A stretch of DNA of 29,811 nt from NCBI GenBank assembly GCA_964563165.1, contig CAZLWA010000108.1, positions 1 to 29,811 of the forward strand. Direction: 5' to 3'. The notes beneath the pieces were generated by a model. It was not told where the DNA came from and did no database searches. It saw nothing but the letters and a program-made list of their open reading frames with translations. The first letter of the stretch is position 1. Each line of letters begins with the position of its first letter. The position numbers and the translations under genes were made by a program. Shown here one piece after another: positions 1 through 7,586 of the stretch. The stretch comes from CAZLWA01 sp964563165 (lineage in GTDB: Bacteria; CLD3; SB21).

Positions 1-57
1 ATTTTCATGATACAATCGGCACCCTAAAATCGCAGTCGTCTTGTAGGATGCAGTGCT

Positions 58-130
58 AGGTCAGTAGCTCAATTGGCAGAGCGGCGGTCTCCAAAACCGT
101 AGGTTGCAGGTTCAAGTCCTGTCTCCCCTG
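58..130 (+). tRNA. tRNA-Trp (CCA anticodon)
   Basis: A 73-nt cloverleaf can be drawn: D stem GCTC/GAGC, anticodon stem GCGGT/ACCGT around loop CTCCAAA (anticodon CCA), and T stem GCAGG/CCTGT around loop TTCAAGT. The discriminator is G130 and a 3' CCA is not encoded. The acceptor stem is odd: AGGTCAG against CTCCCCT leaves positions 4 and 5 unpaired, whereas AGGGGAG would pair fully. A tRNA-Trp just before secE is a common bacterial arrangement, often downstream of tuf. The 57 bases upstream hold no gene I can recognise. The identity is secure; the 5' edge is less so because of the two mismatches. Confidence 0.92.
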
Positions 131-161
131 CAAATAGATTTAAATTTCGAAAGAAAAGAGT

Positions 162-341
162 ATGAATAAGATCAGTGAATTTTTTGAAAATATGAAAATG
201 GAAATGAAAAAAGTTTCGTGGCCCACCAGAGATGAATTGCTCGGTTCCACGGGAGTCGTGATGGTCCTGTGGATTTTACTGTCCATCTACATTTTTACTT
301 CGGATTACGTCCTTCAACAGATAGTTAAACAATTATTGTAA
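162..341 (+). CDS. secE: Preprotein translocase subunit SecE
   Basis: This 59-residue protein matches the short, single-membrane-span form of SecE, which clamps SecY in the inner-membrane SecYEG channel. The N-terminal amphipathic part (about residues 1-27) contains the family hallmark KKVSWPTRDEL. It is followed by one hydrophobic span at about residues 30-46 (GVVMVLWILLSIYIF) and a short tail. The ATG at 162 is preceded by a purine-rich GAAAAGAG. It lies 31 bp after the tRNA and 48 bp before nusG, the standard secE-nusG order. The gene is very short and easy to overlook, but both the motif and the context support it. Confidence 0.95.
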   Translation: MNKISEFFENMKMEMKKVSWPTRDELLGSTGVVMVLWILLSIYIFTSDYVLQQIVKQLL

Positions 342-389
342 TTTTCACAGCGCCAAATTTTTTATTCTCCGAAGGGAAAAGGAATCAGA

Positions 390-1346
390 ATGGAAAATTC
401 TGAAAAAGTTTCAGAAAATAAAGTTGTCGACAACGAAGCTGCCGAAAACGAGACTGCCGAAAACGAGGCTGTCGAAAATGAAGCTGTAGGAGCGGAAGTT
501 GCCAAAAAAGAAACTGCGGAAGCGGAAGTTGTGGAAAACGAAGCAGCGGAAACGGGAGTTGCCGGCAACGAAGCTGCCAAAAACGAGGTTGTCGAAAATG
601 AAGCTGCAGGAACAGAAATTGCCAAAAACGAAACTGCGGAAGCGGAAGTCGTCGAAAACGAAGCGGCAGAAACGGAAGCTCCGGTAAAGAAAGTTGCAGA
701 TAAAAAAGCAGCAGAAAAGAAAGTTGCTGAGAAGAAAATAGCGGAAAAGAAAGTTACGGAAACGAAGGCGGAGGCAGCCAAAGAAGGAGAGACCGGGGAA
801 GTCCCGAGGCCGGAAAATACAAAATGGTTTACGCTGCGCGTGTATTCAGGCCAGGAGCAAAAAGTCAAGGACCACATTCAAAGCGAACTTGAAATTGCCG
901 GATTGCAGGAGAAAGTATTTCGTATTTTAATTCCCTCAGAGACTGTGATCGAAATGAAGAACGGCAAGAAGAAGGAAAAAACGCGCTCGTTCCTGCCGGG
1001 ATATATGATCATTGAGATGGTGGACGATAAGCGGGTGCAATACGTCGTTTCGAATACTCCGGGAGTAGTGAATTTTGTCGGCCCTAAAAACACGCCCCAG
1101 CCGCTGCGTCCGGATGAAATTGATCGTATGCTTGGCCGGATGCACGAAAAGAAAACTTCGGAGGTTTACGACGTGCCGTTTAAAGTCGGAGACCCGATCA
1201 GGATTATTGACGGCCCGTTCACGGATTTCACCGGTTTCATCGACGAAATCAATTATGAAAAAAATAAATTAAAAGTAATGGTCAGTATTTTCGGCCGTTC
1301 CACACCGGTCGAATTGGACTTTTTGCAAGTGAAATTGGAGCAGTAA
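390..1346 (+). CDS. nusG: Transcription termination/antitermination factor NusG with long N-terminal extension
   Basis: NusG binds RNA polymerase through its NGN domain and links it to Rho or ribosomal S10 through its KOW domain. Residues ~143-318 are a full-size NusG: the NGN domain starts at KWFTLRVYSGQEQKV (W146) and includes RSFLPGYMIIEM and the TPGVVNFVG segment. The KOW domain is near the C-terminus (FKVGDPIRIIDGPFTDFTGFI). The first ~144 residues are extra. Residues 1-95 are rich in Glu, Ala, Asn and Val, built on ENEAA-like units. Residues ~96-135 are rich in Lys, Ala and Glu (KKVAEKK-like units). The extension is probably disordered or helical, and its role is unknown. The start at 390 follows GGGAAAAGGA. 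A shorter product starting nearer residue 140 cannot be excluded, but I see no good internal start with a ribosome-binding site. Confidence 0.95.
   Translation: MENSEKVSENKVVDNEAAENETAENEAVENEAVGAEVAKKETAEAEVVENEAAETGVAGNEAAKNEVVENEAAGTEIAKNETAEAEVVENEAAETEAPVKKVADKKAAEKKVAEKKIAEKKVTETKAEAAKEGETGEVPRPENTKWFTLRVYSGQEQKVKDHIQSELEIAGLQEKVFRILIPSETVIEMKNGKKKEKTRSFLPGYMIIEMVDDKRVQYVVSNTPGVVNFVGPKNTPQPLRPDEIDRMLGRMHEKKTSEVYDVPFKVGDPIRIIDGPFTDFTGFIDEINYEKNKLKVMVSIFGRSTPVELDFLQVKLEQ
421..780 (+). repeat. Tandem coding repeats in the nusG 5' half
   Basis: Bases 481-540 and 601-660 are near-identical and exactly 120 bp (40 codons) apart. Both encode ETAEAEVVENEAAET (residues 41-55 and 81-95). A shorter 15-bp unit of the GAAAACGAGGCTGTC type recurs around them, and a related lysine-rich unit continues to about 780. 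The pattern suggests slippage or unequal recombination expanding an in-frame array. Confidence 0.85.
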
Positions 1347-1394
1347 AAAAATAATTAATTATCAATAATGTAATTCAGTTCATAAGGAATCTAA

Positions 1395-1817
1395 ATGAAA
1401 AAAATAGTTGCCCAGATCAAACTGCAAATTTCCGCCGGCGCTGCAAATCCGCAGCCCCCCGTCGGACCTGCATTGGGCCAGCACGGCGTGAACATCATGG
1501 AATTTTGTAAGGCGTTCAATGCAAAAACGCAGGACCAAAAGGGATTGATCATCCCGGTGATCATTACCGTATTTTCCGATCGTTCATTCACATTTATTCT
1601 GAAAACGCCTCCCGCTGCCGTCCTGATCAAAAAAGCGATTAATCTGGAAGCCGGTTCCTCCGAGCCGAACAGGACTAAGGTCGGAAAAATCACGCGGGCG
1701 AAAGTGAAAGAGATTGCCGTTTTGAAGATGCCGGACCTGAACGCGAAGGATATCGCGGGTGCAATGAAAATGATCGAAGGTACCGCGAAAAGTTTAGGCG
1801 TCGAAGTGATAGATTAA
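1395..1817 (+). CDS. rplK: 50S ribosomal protein L11
   Basis: L11 binds the GTPase-associated region of 23S rRNA at the base of the stalk. The protein has 140 residues, against 142 in E. coli. The N-terminal domain carries the conserved proline-rich switch helix region (GAANPQPPVGPALGQHGVNIMEFCKAFNA). The C-terminal rRNA-binding domain ends in DIAGAMKMIEGTAKSLGVEV. The ATG follows TAAGGAAT. It sits 48 bp after nusG in the canonical order. Nothing is unusual in the coding sequence. Confidence 0.98.
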   Translation: MKKIVAQIKLQISAGAANPQPPVGPALGQHGVNIMEFCKAFNAKTQDQKGLIIPVIITVFSDRSFTFILKTPPAAVLIKKAINLEAGSSEPNRTKVGKITRAKVKEIAVLKMPDLNAKDIAGAMKMIEGTAKSLGVEVID

Positions 1818-1835
1818 TTTCTTAATTAACCATTA

Positions 1836-1875
1836 CCACCGTCGGTGGGAGAGTATTCTGCATACGCAGAGCATT
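1836..1875 (+). promoter_or_regulatory. Two small hairpins in the rplK-rplA leader
   Basis: The 73-nt rplK-rplA spacer can fold into CCACC(1836-1840)/GGTGG(1844-1848) with loop GTC. A second imperfect stem pairs AGTATTCTGC(1852-1861) with GCAGAGCATT(1866-1875) around loop ATAC. The ribosome-binding site AAGGAG (1880-1885) follows at once. Ribosomal protein L1 is known to control its own operon by binding mRNA in other bacteria, so this could be such a site. I did not recognise a specific L1-binding consensus, so that role is inference. Confidence 0.4.
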
Positions 1876-1890
1876 CGAAAAGGAGCCATC

Positions 1891-2595
1891 ATGAAAAAAC
1901 GAAGCAAGCGGTTTACCGCAGCCGCAAAGAAAATTGAAAAAGGCAAAGACTATTCCATTTCGGAGGCGTTCCGTCTGTTGAAAGAGACCTCAGGCGCCAA
2001 ATTTGCCGAAACCGTTGACGTGGCGGTCAACTTAGGCGTAGACCCTAAACATGCGGATCAGGCCATTCGCGGGACCGTCATCCTGCCGCACGGAAACGGC
2101 AGAACCGTGCGCGTCCTGGTCATTACGAAGATGAAAGACAAAGAAGCCAAAGAAGCAGGTGCGGATTACGTCGGCTTTGATGACTACTTGCAGAAAATCA
2201 AAGAAGGCTGGACGGACATCGATGTCATTATTGCCACGCCGGAAGCAATGGTCGAACTCGGGAAATTGGGAAAAATTCTGGGTCCCAAAGGCCTCATGCC
2301 TAACCCGAAAAGCGGCACCGTCACCAACGATGTTACAAAAGCGGTCAATGAAGTGAAAGCCGGCCGTGTGGAATTTCGCGTGGACAAACAAGGCACCGTT
2401 CACGTCGGTATCGGTAAGGCGACCTTTGACCAGAAACAATTGGAAGATAATTTCAGAAGCTTCATGACGACGATCCTGAGAATGAAGCCATCCACGGCGA
2501 AAGGCAGTTATGTCAAGAGCGTGTTCGTGTCCATGACCATGGGGCCCGGAATTAAAGTCAGTAATCAGGAAATCGGCAGTTTGACGCTTCATTAA
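1891..2595 (+). CDS. rplA: 50S ribosomal protein L1
   Basis: L1 forms the mobile L1 stalk at the E site and often represses its own mRNA. The protein has 234 residues, identical in length to E. coli L1. Conserved segments visible are FAETVDVAVNLGVDPKHADQ, RGTVILPHGNG, LGKILGPKGLMPNPKSGTVT, and the C-terminal TMGPGIKV region. The start is fixed by AAGGAG at 1880-1885, 5 nt before the ATG. It lies 73 bp after rplK; that spacer can form hairpins. Confidence 0.98.
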   Translation: MKKRSKRFTAAAKKIEKGKDYSISEAFRLLKETSGAKFAETVDVAVNLGVDPKHADQAIRGTVILPHGNGRTVRVLVITKMKDKEAKEAGADYVGFDDYLQKIKEGWTDIDVIIATPEAMVELGKLGKILGPKGLMPNPKSGTVTNDVTKAVNEVKAGRVEFRVDKQGTVHVGIGKATFDQKQLEDNFRSFMTTILRMKPSTAKGSYVKSVFVSMTMGPGIKVSNQEIGSLTLH

Positions 2596-2637
2596 TCTGT
2601 CACGAAATTTAGAAATTATTCATAAAAGGTTTATACT

Positions 2638-3165
2638 ATGAAAAAAGAAAATAAGAACGAGCTGATCGCCGAGTTGACGGAGAAATTTGAAAAAGCGTCC
2701 AGTTTATACCTGACCGACTTCACCGGAATCACGGTGAAGAAGATGGAAGGTCTGCGCATCAAATTCCGTGAAAGCAAATCGGATTTCAAAATTGTTAAGA
2801 ACACGTTGGCGAAAATAGCTCTGAAAAATGCAGGTTACGAAGTCAATTTTGGCCAGCATTTGCAAGGCCCGACGGGTATTGCATTCGGTTATGAGGACGC
2901 GGTCGCGCCCGCCAAAGTGATTTCTGAATTTCTCAAAGATAAAGAGAATGATAAACTCAAAGTCAAAGTGTGCATCATTGACAAGCAGCTGTTCGAAGCG
3001 TCGAAGATCGGCGAGATCGCAAAAATGCCGAGCAAAAAAGACCGGCTCGCGCAACTGGTCGGCTTGTTCCAGTCGCCGATGCAGAATGTCGTGCTGCTGC
3101 TCAATACGCCGCTGCAGAATTTGGTCGGTGTGCTGGAATCTTTGAAAACACAAAAAGCGGCATAA
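2638..3165 (+). CDS. rplJ: 50S ribosomal protein L10
   Basis: L10 (P0-type) anchors L7/L12 dimers to the ribosome. The 175-residue protein shows the family N-terminal part (SSLYLTDFTGITVKKMEGLRIKFRE, then FKIVKNTLAKIAL), the GPTGIAFGYEDAVAPAKVI segment and a C-terminal helix for L12 binding (MQNVVLLLNTPLQNLVGVLESL). It is slightly longer than E. coli L10 (165). The ATG follows AAAAGG. The leader is only 42 bp, too short for the large L10 leader RNA seen in some phyla. Confidence 0.97.
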   Translation: MKKENKNELIAELTEKFEKASSLYLTDFTGITVKKMEGLRIKFRESKSDFKIVKNTLAKIALKNAGYEVNFGQHLQGPTGIAFGYEDAVAPAKVISEFLKDKENDKLKVKVCIIDKQLFEASKIGEIAKMPSKKDRLAQLVGLFQSPMQNVVLLLNTPLQNLVGVLESLKTQKAA

Positions 3166-3190
3166 GAAATTTTTTTTATTTATTAACCAA

Positions 3191-3241
3191 TTGCCGTCTT
3201 AATTTATCATGCGAGTAGTTGTTTCGCGTGACTGACGGCAA
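3191..3241 (+). promoter_or_regulatory. Nested hairpin in the rplJ-rplL spacer
   Basis: An outer perfect 8-bp stem pairs TTGCCGTC (3191-3198) with GACGGCAA (3234-3241). Inside it a 7-bp stem pairs CATGCGA (3208-3214) with TCGCGTG (3224-3230, one G-U pair) around a 9-nt loop. An asymmetric internal loop of 9 and 3 nt joins the two. No T-run follows; the rplL ribosome-binding site AAGGAG begins at 3249. The position suggests a post-transcriptional element acting between L10 and L12, whose ratio must be about 1:4 or more. This role is inferred. Confidence 0.6.
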
Positions 3242-3261
3242 GAAAATCAAGGAGAATTACC

Positions 3262-3645
3262 ATGGCTACTTCAAGAGCAGATGTGTTGGATTATTTAGCC
3301 GATGCCAACATGATGGAAATCGGTGAACTGGTGAAAGAGATCAAAAGCAAATTCGGCGTGGAAATCGCGGCGCCGGTTGCAGTAGCGGCGGCTGCCGGCC
3401 CCGCGGGCGGCGGAGCGGCTGCGGTTGAAGAGAAAACGGAATTCACAGCCAAGCTGACCAGTGCCGGTGACAAGAAAATCCAGGTGATCAAAGTTCTGCG
3501 TGAACTGACGAATCTCGGATTAAAAGAAGCGAAAGACCTCGTTGACGGCGCTCCGACGGTGGTCAAAGAAGGCGTGTCGAAAGATGAAGCCGAGAAGATC
3601 AAGGCGAAATTCGCCGAAGTCGGTGCGACGATCGATATCGTATAA
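3262..3645 (+). CDS. rplL: 50S ribosomal protein L7/L12
   Basis: L7/L12 dimers recruit translational GTPases to the ribosome. The 127-residue protein has the N-terminal dimerisation and L10-binding helices (residues ~1-33), an Ala/Gly/Pro/Val-rich hinge (AAPVAVAAAAGPAGGGAAAV) and the C-terminal domain with IQVIKVLRELTNLGLKEAKDLVDGAP and KAKFAEVGATIDIV. The start is set by AAGGAG 7 nt upstream of the ATG. It is 96 bp downstream of rplJ; that spacer is structured. Confidence 0.98.
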   Translation: MATSRADVLDYLADANMMEIGELVKEIKSKFGVEIAAPVAVAAAAGPAGGGAAAVEEKTEFTAKLTSAGDKKIQVIKVLRELTNLGLKEAKDLVDGAPTVVKEGVSKDEAEKIKAKFAEVGATIDIV

Positions 3646-3664
3646 CCCGTTTGCCATACTGTAT

Positions 3665-3693
3665 AGGGCGGCGATAACAGCCGCCTTATTTTA
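3665..3693 (+). terminator. Attenuator-like hairpin between rplL and rpoB
   Basis: AGGGCGGC (3665-3672) pairs with GCCGCCTT (3680-3687, one G-U pair) around the 7-nt loop GATAACA, followed by ATTTTAAT. The stem is GC-rich but the T-tract is short and interrupted, so partial termination is likely. A partial terminator at this same place in E. coli lowers rpoBC expression relative to the ribosomal proteins. Confidence 0.75.
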
Positions 3694-3732
3694 ATAAAGA
3701 AGTCCAGGCGAGAATATGGGCTTCTGTCCCAC

Positions 3733-3753
3733 AAGCGTACATGCCTTACGCTT
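3733..3753 (+). promoter_or_regulatory. Second hairpin in the rpoB leader
   Basis: AAGCGTA (3733-3739) and TACGCTT (3747-3753) form a perfect 7-bp stem with loop CATGCCT. It can be extended by GGGC (3718-3721) with GCCC (3757-3760) across internal loops. No T-run follows, so it is not a terminator. It may be part of a structured rpoB 5' leader within the 173-nt rplL-rpoB spacer. Confidence 0.45.
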
Positions 3754-3818
3754 TATGCCCCGAAAACAAGTAATAGAGTTGTTCCCCGCAACGATAGTTT
3801 TAAAAAGGCAGGTTACCC

Positions 3819-6800
3819 TTGAATAACAAGCAAGTCATTGAAAGAGTAGGTTTCGCCAAGAATCCGAGCGTCGTCGAGATGCCCGATCTGTTAGAAATTC
3901 AGATCGATTCTTACGAAGAATTCCTTCAACAGGATATCGCCCCTGAAAAAAGAACGAACACCGGCTTGCAGGCGGTATTTACAAGTTCCTTTCCGGTTGA
4001 TGATGCGAAAGAGTTGTTCAAATTGGAATTCGTAAAATATTTTATCGAGCGTTCGAAATACGACGTGCGCGAATGCCAGGAACGCGGCGTGACGTTTTCC
4101 GTTCCGCTCAAAGCCACGTTGAGGCTCTCGAGTAAGAAATCATCGGACGACAAGCATCCGGAGATCATCGAACAGGATGTGTATCTCGGCAATTTGCCTT
4201 ATATCACTGGCCGGGGAACGTTCATTATCAACGGCGCGGAACGCGTGGTCGTGAGCCAGCTGCACCGCTCACCCGGCGTTTTCTTCGATGAGTCCATTCA
4301 TCCGAACGGCACCAAAATGTTTTCGGCGCGCGTGATCCCGTTCCGCGGTTCGTGGATCGAGTTCACCACAGACGTCAACGATGTGATGTACGTGTTCATT
4401 GACCGAAAGAAAAAATTTCCCGTGACGACGTTTTTGCGCGCGTTAGGCTATTCATCCGATCGGGACATGCTGAAATTATTCGGCGTCATCGATGAAGTTG
4501 AGATCTCGCGCGTCAACAGCGATCTCATCGTCGGGAGAAAAACGGCGCTGGATATCATCAATGAGGAAACGGGCGAGATCATTGCGGAAAAAGACGTGGC
4601 GGTTGATGAAGAACTTCTGACAAAACTGAAAAAACATAAAATAAAGAAAATTGATCTTGTAAAAACCGAAGACGTCATTCCTGAAGTTATTGCAAATACC
4701 ATTCGCAAAGACATTACGAAGAGCGAACAGGAAGCTCTGGAACAGATTTACCGCCAATTGCGTTCGGGCGACGCTCCGGATTTGGAAACGGCGCGCGGAT
4801 TACTGGAGCGGCAATTTTTTAATTCCAAGCGTTATGACCTCGGCGATGTCGGCCGCAACCGTATCAATAAGAAACTGGGATTAACGATTTCGGAGGCCAT
4901 CACGGTTCTCACGAAGGAAGATATTGTAGCGATCATCAAGTCACTGATTGACCTGCGCAACGGCACGCGCGCAACTGATGATATCGATCATTTGGGAAAC
5001 CGGCGCGTCAAAACCGTGGGCGAGCAATTGGCTTCGCAATTCAGCGTTGCTTTGTCCCGCATGACACGCACGATCAAAGAGCGCATGAATCTGCGCGATA
5101 ATGAAAACCTGACTCCTCAGGATCTGGTCAATGCGCGAACCATTTCCAGCGTGATCAACACATTTTTCGGGACGAGTCAGTTATCTCAATTCATGGATCA
5201 AACCAACCCGTTGTCGGAACTGACCCACAAGCGGAGGCTTTCTGCCCTCGGGCCGGGCGGACTAACGCGCGAACGTGCCGGATTTGAGGTCCGTGATGTG
5301 CATTATACTCACTACGGCCGTTTGTGTCCGGTGGAAACTCCCGAAGGACCCAATATCGGTTTGATCTCTTCGTTGTGCTTATTTGCAAGAATCAACCGCT
5401 ACGGCTTTATTGAGACGCCTTACCGGAAAGTCGTGCACGGAAGAGTTCAGCAGAACATAGAATTTCTGACGGCAAGCGACGAAGATAATAAGACCATCGC
5501 TCAGGCCAATGAGTCCATAGATAAGAAGGGAAATTATCTTGATGGATTGGTCAAGGCCAGGAAAAAAGGCGATTTTCCGTTGGTTCCGCCGGGAGAATTA
5601 GATTACATGGATGTTTCGCCGGCTCAGATCGTCAGCCCGGCCGCAGCTTTGATCCCGTTCCTCGAACATGACGATGCGAATCGTGCGCTCATGGGATCTA
5701 ACATGCAGCGCCAGGCCGTCCCTTTGCTTATTCCGGAAGCTCCTATTGTTGGTACCGGGCTGGAGAGAACGGTTGCGATAGATTCACGATCGGTCGTTAT
5801 ATCTGAAATTGACGGCGTCGTGGAAGATGTTTCGGCGAATGAGATCACCATTCGTAAAAAAGGCAATTCCAGAAAACAAAAAGATGAAGTTTCAGATACC
5901 GTTTCCTATCAATTGATGAAATTTTTCCGGACCAATCAGGATACGTGCATCAATCAGCGCCCGCTGGTTGTGGTTGGCGAGGAAGTTAAAGCAGGGCAGA
6001 TCATTGCAGACGGCTGCGCCACCAATCGCGGCGATTTAGCGCTGGGCAGGAATGTCCTTGTCGCTTTCATGCCGTGGCGCGGATACAATTTCGAAGATGC
6101 GATCATCCTGAGCGAGAAGATGCTTAAGAATGATCTCTTTACTTCCATTCATATCGAGGAATACGAAATCCAGGTTCGCGATACGAAGCGCGGCGAAGAA
6201 GAGCTCACCCGTGAAATTCCGAATGTCAGTGAAGAAGCGACAAAGGATCTGGATGAAAACGGAATCATCCGCGTGGGCGCCGAAGTCATTGCAGGAGATA
6301 TCTTGGTCGGAAAAGTAACGCCAAAAGGCGAAACGGATCCGACACCTGAAGAGAAGCTTCTCAAAGCGATTTTCGGAGACAAAGCCGGCGATGTGAAAGA
6401 CGCCTCGCTGAAATCACCTCCGGGTATGAAAGGTATTGTCGTTTCGACCAAGCTGTTCAGCCGGAAGAAAAAGGATACGGAATCGAAGAAAGAAGACAAG
6501 AAGAAGCTGGAAGAACTCGACATCGAGTTTAAGAAACACGTCCGCAGGTTGAAAACGAATTTGCGGGACGAATTGACCAAATTGCTCGTGGGCAAGACGT
6601 CGGGGGGAGTCACTTATACGGACAATTCGGATTTCCTGAAAAAGGGACGTAAATTTACCGAAGATTCTTTCAAAAATCTCGATCCTTCAGAAGTCAATCT
6701 GGCCGAAAGCCATTGGACGGATGACGAAGAGACGAATGAAATGGCTAATTTCCTGTTCGACAATTTTGAACGCAACTTTGAGGAAGTTGAAACCGAATAT

Positions 6801-7574
6801 AATTCCGAAAGATTCAAAGTTCAGGTCGGCGATGAACTGCCTCCCGGCATCGTTCAGCTGGCGAAAGTTCAAATTGCCAAGAAACGCAAGATCTCGGTGG
6901 GTGACAAAATGGCGGGCCGTCATGGTAACAAAGGCGTAGTCGCCAAGATTGTTCCTGAAGAAGATATGCCGTTCCTGGAAGACGGAACTCCAGTTCAAGT
7001 TATTCTCAATCCGCTTGGTGTTCCTTCACGAATGAACTTGGGCCAGATCTTTGAGACGTCACTGGGATGGGCAGGCAAGAAACTGGGCAAGCATTACGAG
7101 ACCAACGTCTTCGACGGAGCAAAGATCCAGGACGTTAAGAATGAGCTAAAATTGGCGGGTTTGCCGGAGCATGGTAAAGTGAAGTTGACTGATGGCCGTA
7201 CCGGGGAGAAGTTTGATCAGGAAACGATGGTAGGCTACATCTATATCATGAAACTGAACCATCTTGTTGACGATAAGATCCACGCAAGGTCTATCGGCCC
7301 ATATTCGTTGATTACTCAGCAGCCTCTTGGCGGTAAAGCGCAATTCGGAGGCCAGCGGTTCGGCGAAATGGAAGTTTGGGCGCTCGAAGCCTATGGTGCA
7401 GCATATACTTTACAGGAGATTCTGACTTATAAATCCGACGATGTCAGCGGAAGAGCGAAAGTCTATGAATCCATTGTAAAAGGCGACAATTTGCCTGAAG
7501 CCGGAATTCCGGAGTCATTCAATGTTCTGATTCGTGAATTGCAGGGACTAGGGCTTGAGGTAAAGATTCAATAA
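3819..7574 (+). CDS. rpoB: DNA-directed RNA polymerase subunit beta
   Basis: This is the beta subunit, forming half of the polymerase catalytic cleft. It has 1251 residues. The rifampicin-region motif QLSQFMDQTNPLSELTHKRR is present with the usual D460, H470 and S475 (equivalent to E. coli D516, H526, S531), so no classic resistance change is seen there. Other landmarks are GRLCPVETPEGPNIGLI, the GYNFEDAI segment, KISVGDKMAGRHGNKGV and the C-terminal FGGQRFGEMEVWALEAYGAA. A lysine-rich linker lies at about residues 885-900. The best start is TTG at 3819, since AAAGGCAGG lies 7-15 nt upstream and residues 1-12 already look like the family N-terminus. It is 114 bp upstream of rpoC. Confidence 0.98.
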   Translation: MNNKQVIERVGFAKNPSVVEMPDLLEIQIDSYEEFLQQDIAPEKRTNTGLQAVFTSSFPVDDAKELFKLEFVKYFIERSKYDVRECQERGVTFSVPLKATLRLSSKKSSDDKHPEIIEQDVYLGNLPYITGRGTFIINGAERVVVSQLHRSPGVFFDESIHPNGTKMFSARVIPFRGSWIEFTTDVNDVMYVFIDRKKKFPVTTFLRALGYSSDRDMLKLFGVIDEVEISRVNSDLIVGRKTALDIINEETGEIIAEKDVAVDEELLTKLKKHKIKKIDLVKTEDVIPEVIANTIRKDITKSEQEALEQIYRQLRSGDAPDLETARGLLERQFFNSKRYDLGDVGRNRINKKLGLTISEAITVLTKEDIVAIIKSLIDLRNGTRATDDIDHLGNRRVKTVGEQLASQFSVALSRMTRTIKERMNLRDNENLTPQDLVNARTISSVINTFFGTSQLSQFMDQTNPLSELTHKRRLSALGPGGLTRERAGFEVRDVHYTHYGRLCPVETPEGPNIGLISSLCLFARINRYGFIETPYRKVVHGRVQQNIEFLTASDEDNKTIAQANESIDKKGNYLDGLVKARKKGDFPLVPPGELDYMDVSPAQIVSPAAALIPFLEHDDANRALMGSNMQRQAVPLLIPEAPIVGTGLERTVAIDSRSVVISEIDGVVEDVSANEITIRKKGNSRKQKDEVSDTVSYQLMKFFRTNQDTCINQRPLVVVGEEVKAGQIIADGCATNRGDLALGRNVLVAFMPWRGYNFEDAIILSEKMLKNDLFTSIHIEEYEIQVRDTKRGEEELTREIPNVSEEATKDLDENGIIRVGAEVIAGDILVGKVTPKGETDPTPEEKLLKAIFGDKAGDVKDASLKSPPGMKGIVVSTKLFSRKKKDTESKKEDKKKLEELDIEFKKHVRRLKTNLRDELTKLLVGKTSGGVTYTDNSDFLKKGRKFTEDSFKNLDPSEVNLAESHWTDDEETNEMANFLFDNFERNFEEVETEYNSERFKVQVGDELPPGIVQLAKVQIAKKRKISVGDKMAGRHGNKGVVAKIVPEEDMPFLEDGTPVQVILNPLGVPSRMNLGQIFETSLGWAGKKLGKHYETNVFDGAKIQDVKNELKLAGLPEHGKVKLTDGRTGEKFDQETMVGYIYIMKLNHLVDDKIHARSIGPYSLITQQPLGGKAQFGGQRFGEMEVWALEAYGAAYTLQEILTYKSDDVSGRAKVYESIVKGDNLPEAGIPESFNVLIRELQGLGLEVKIQ

Positions 7575-7586
7575 AGTAATAAATCA

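Noticed and set aside
362..877. Long leftward open frame rich in Ser, Ala and Phe opposite nusG
   Set aside because: It mirrors the repetitive Glu/Ala codons of nusG; low complexity keeps the opposite frame open. No ribosome-binding site or family match.
2032..2592. Leftward 186-codon frame opposite rplA
   Set aside because: It lies entirely antisense to a conserved ribosomal gene and has no recognisable domain.
5191..5236. Rifampicin-resistance change in rpoB
   Set aside because: D460, H470 and S475 are the wild-type residues at the classic positions.
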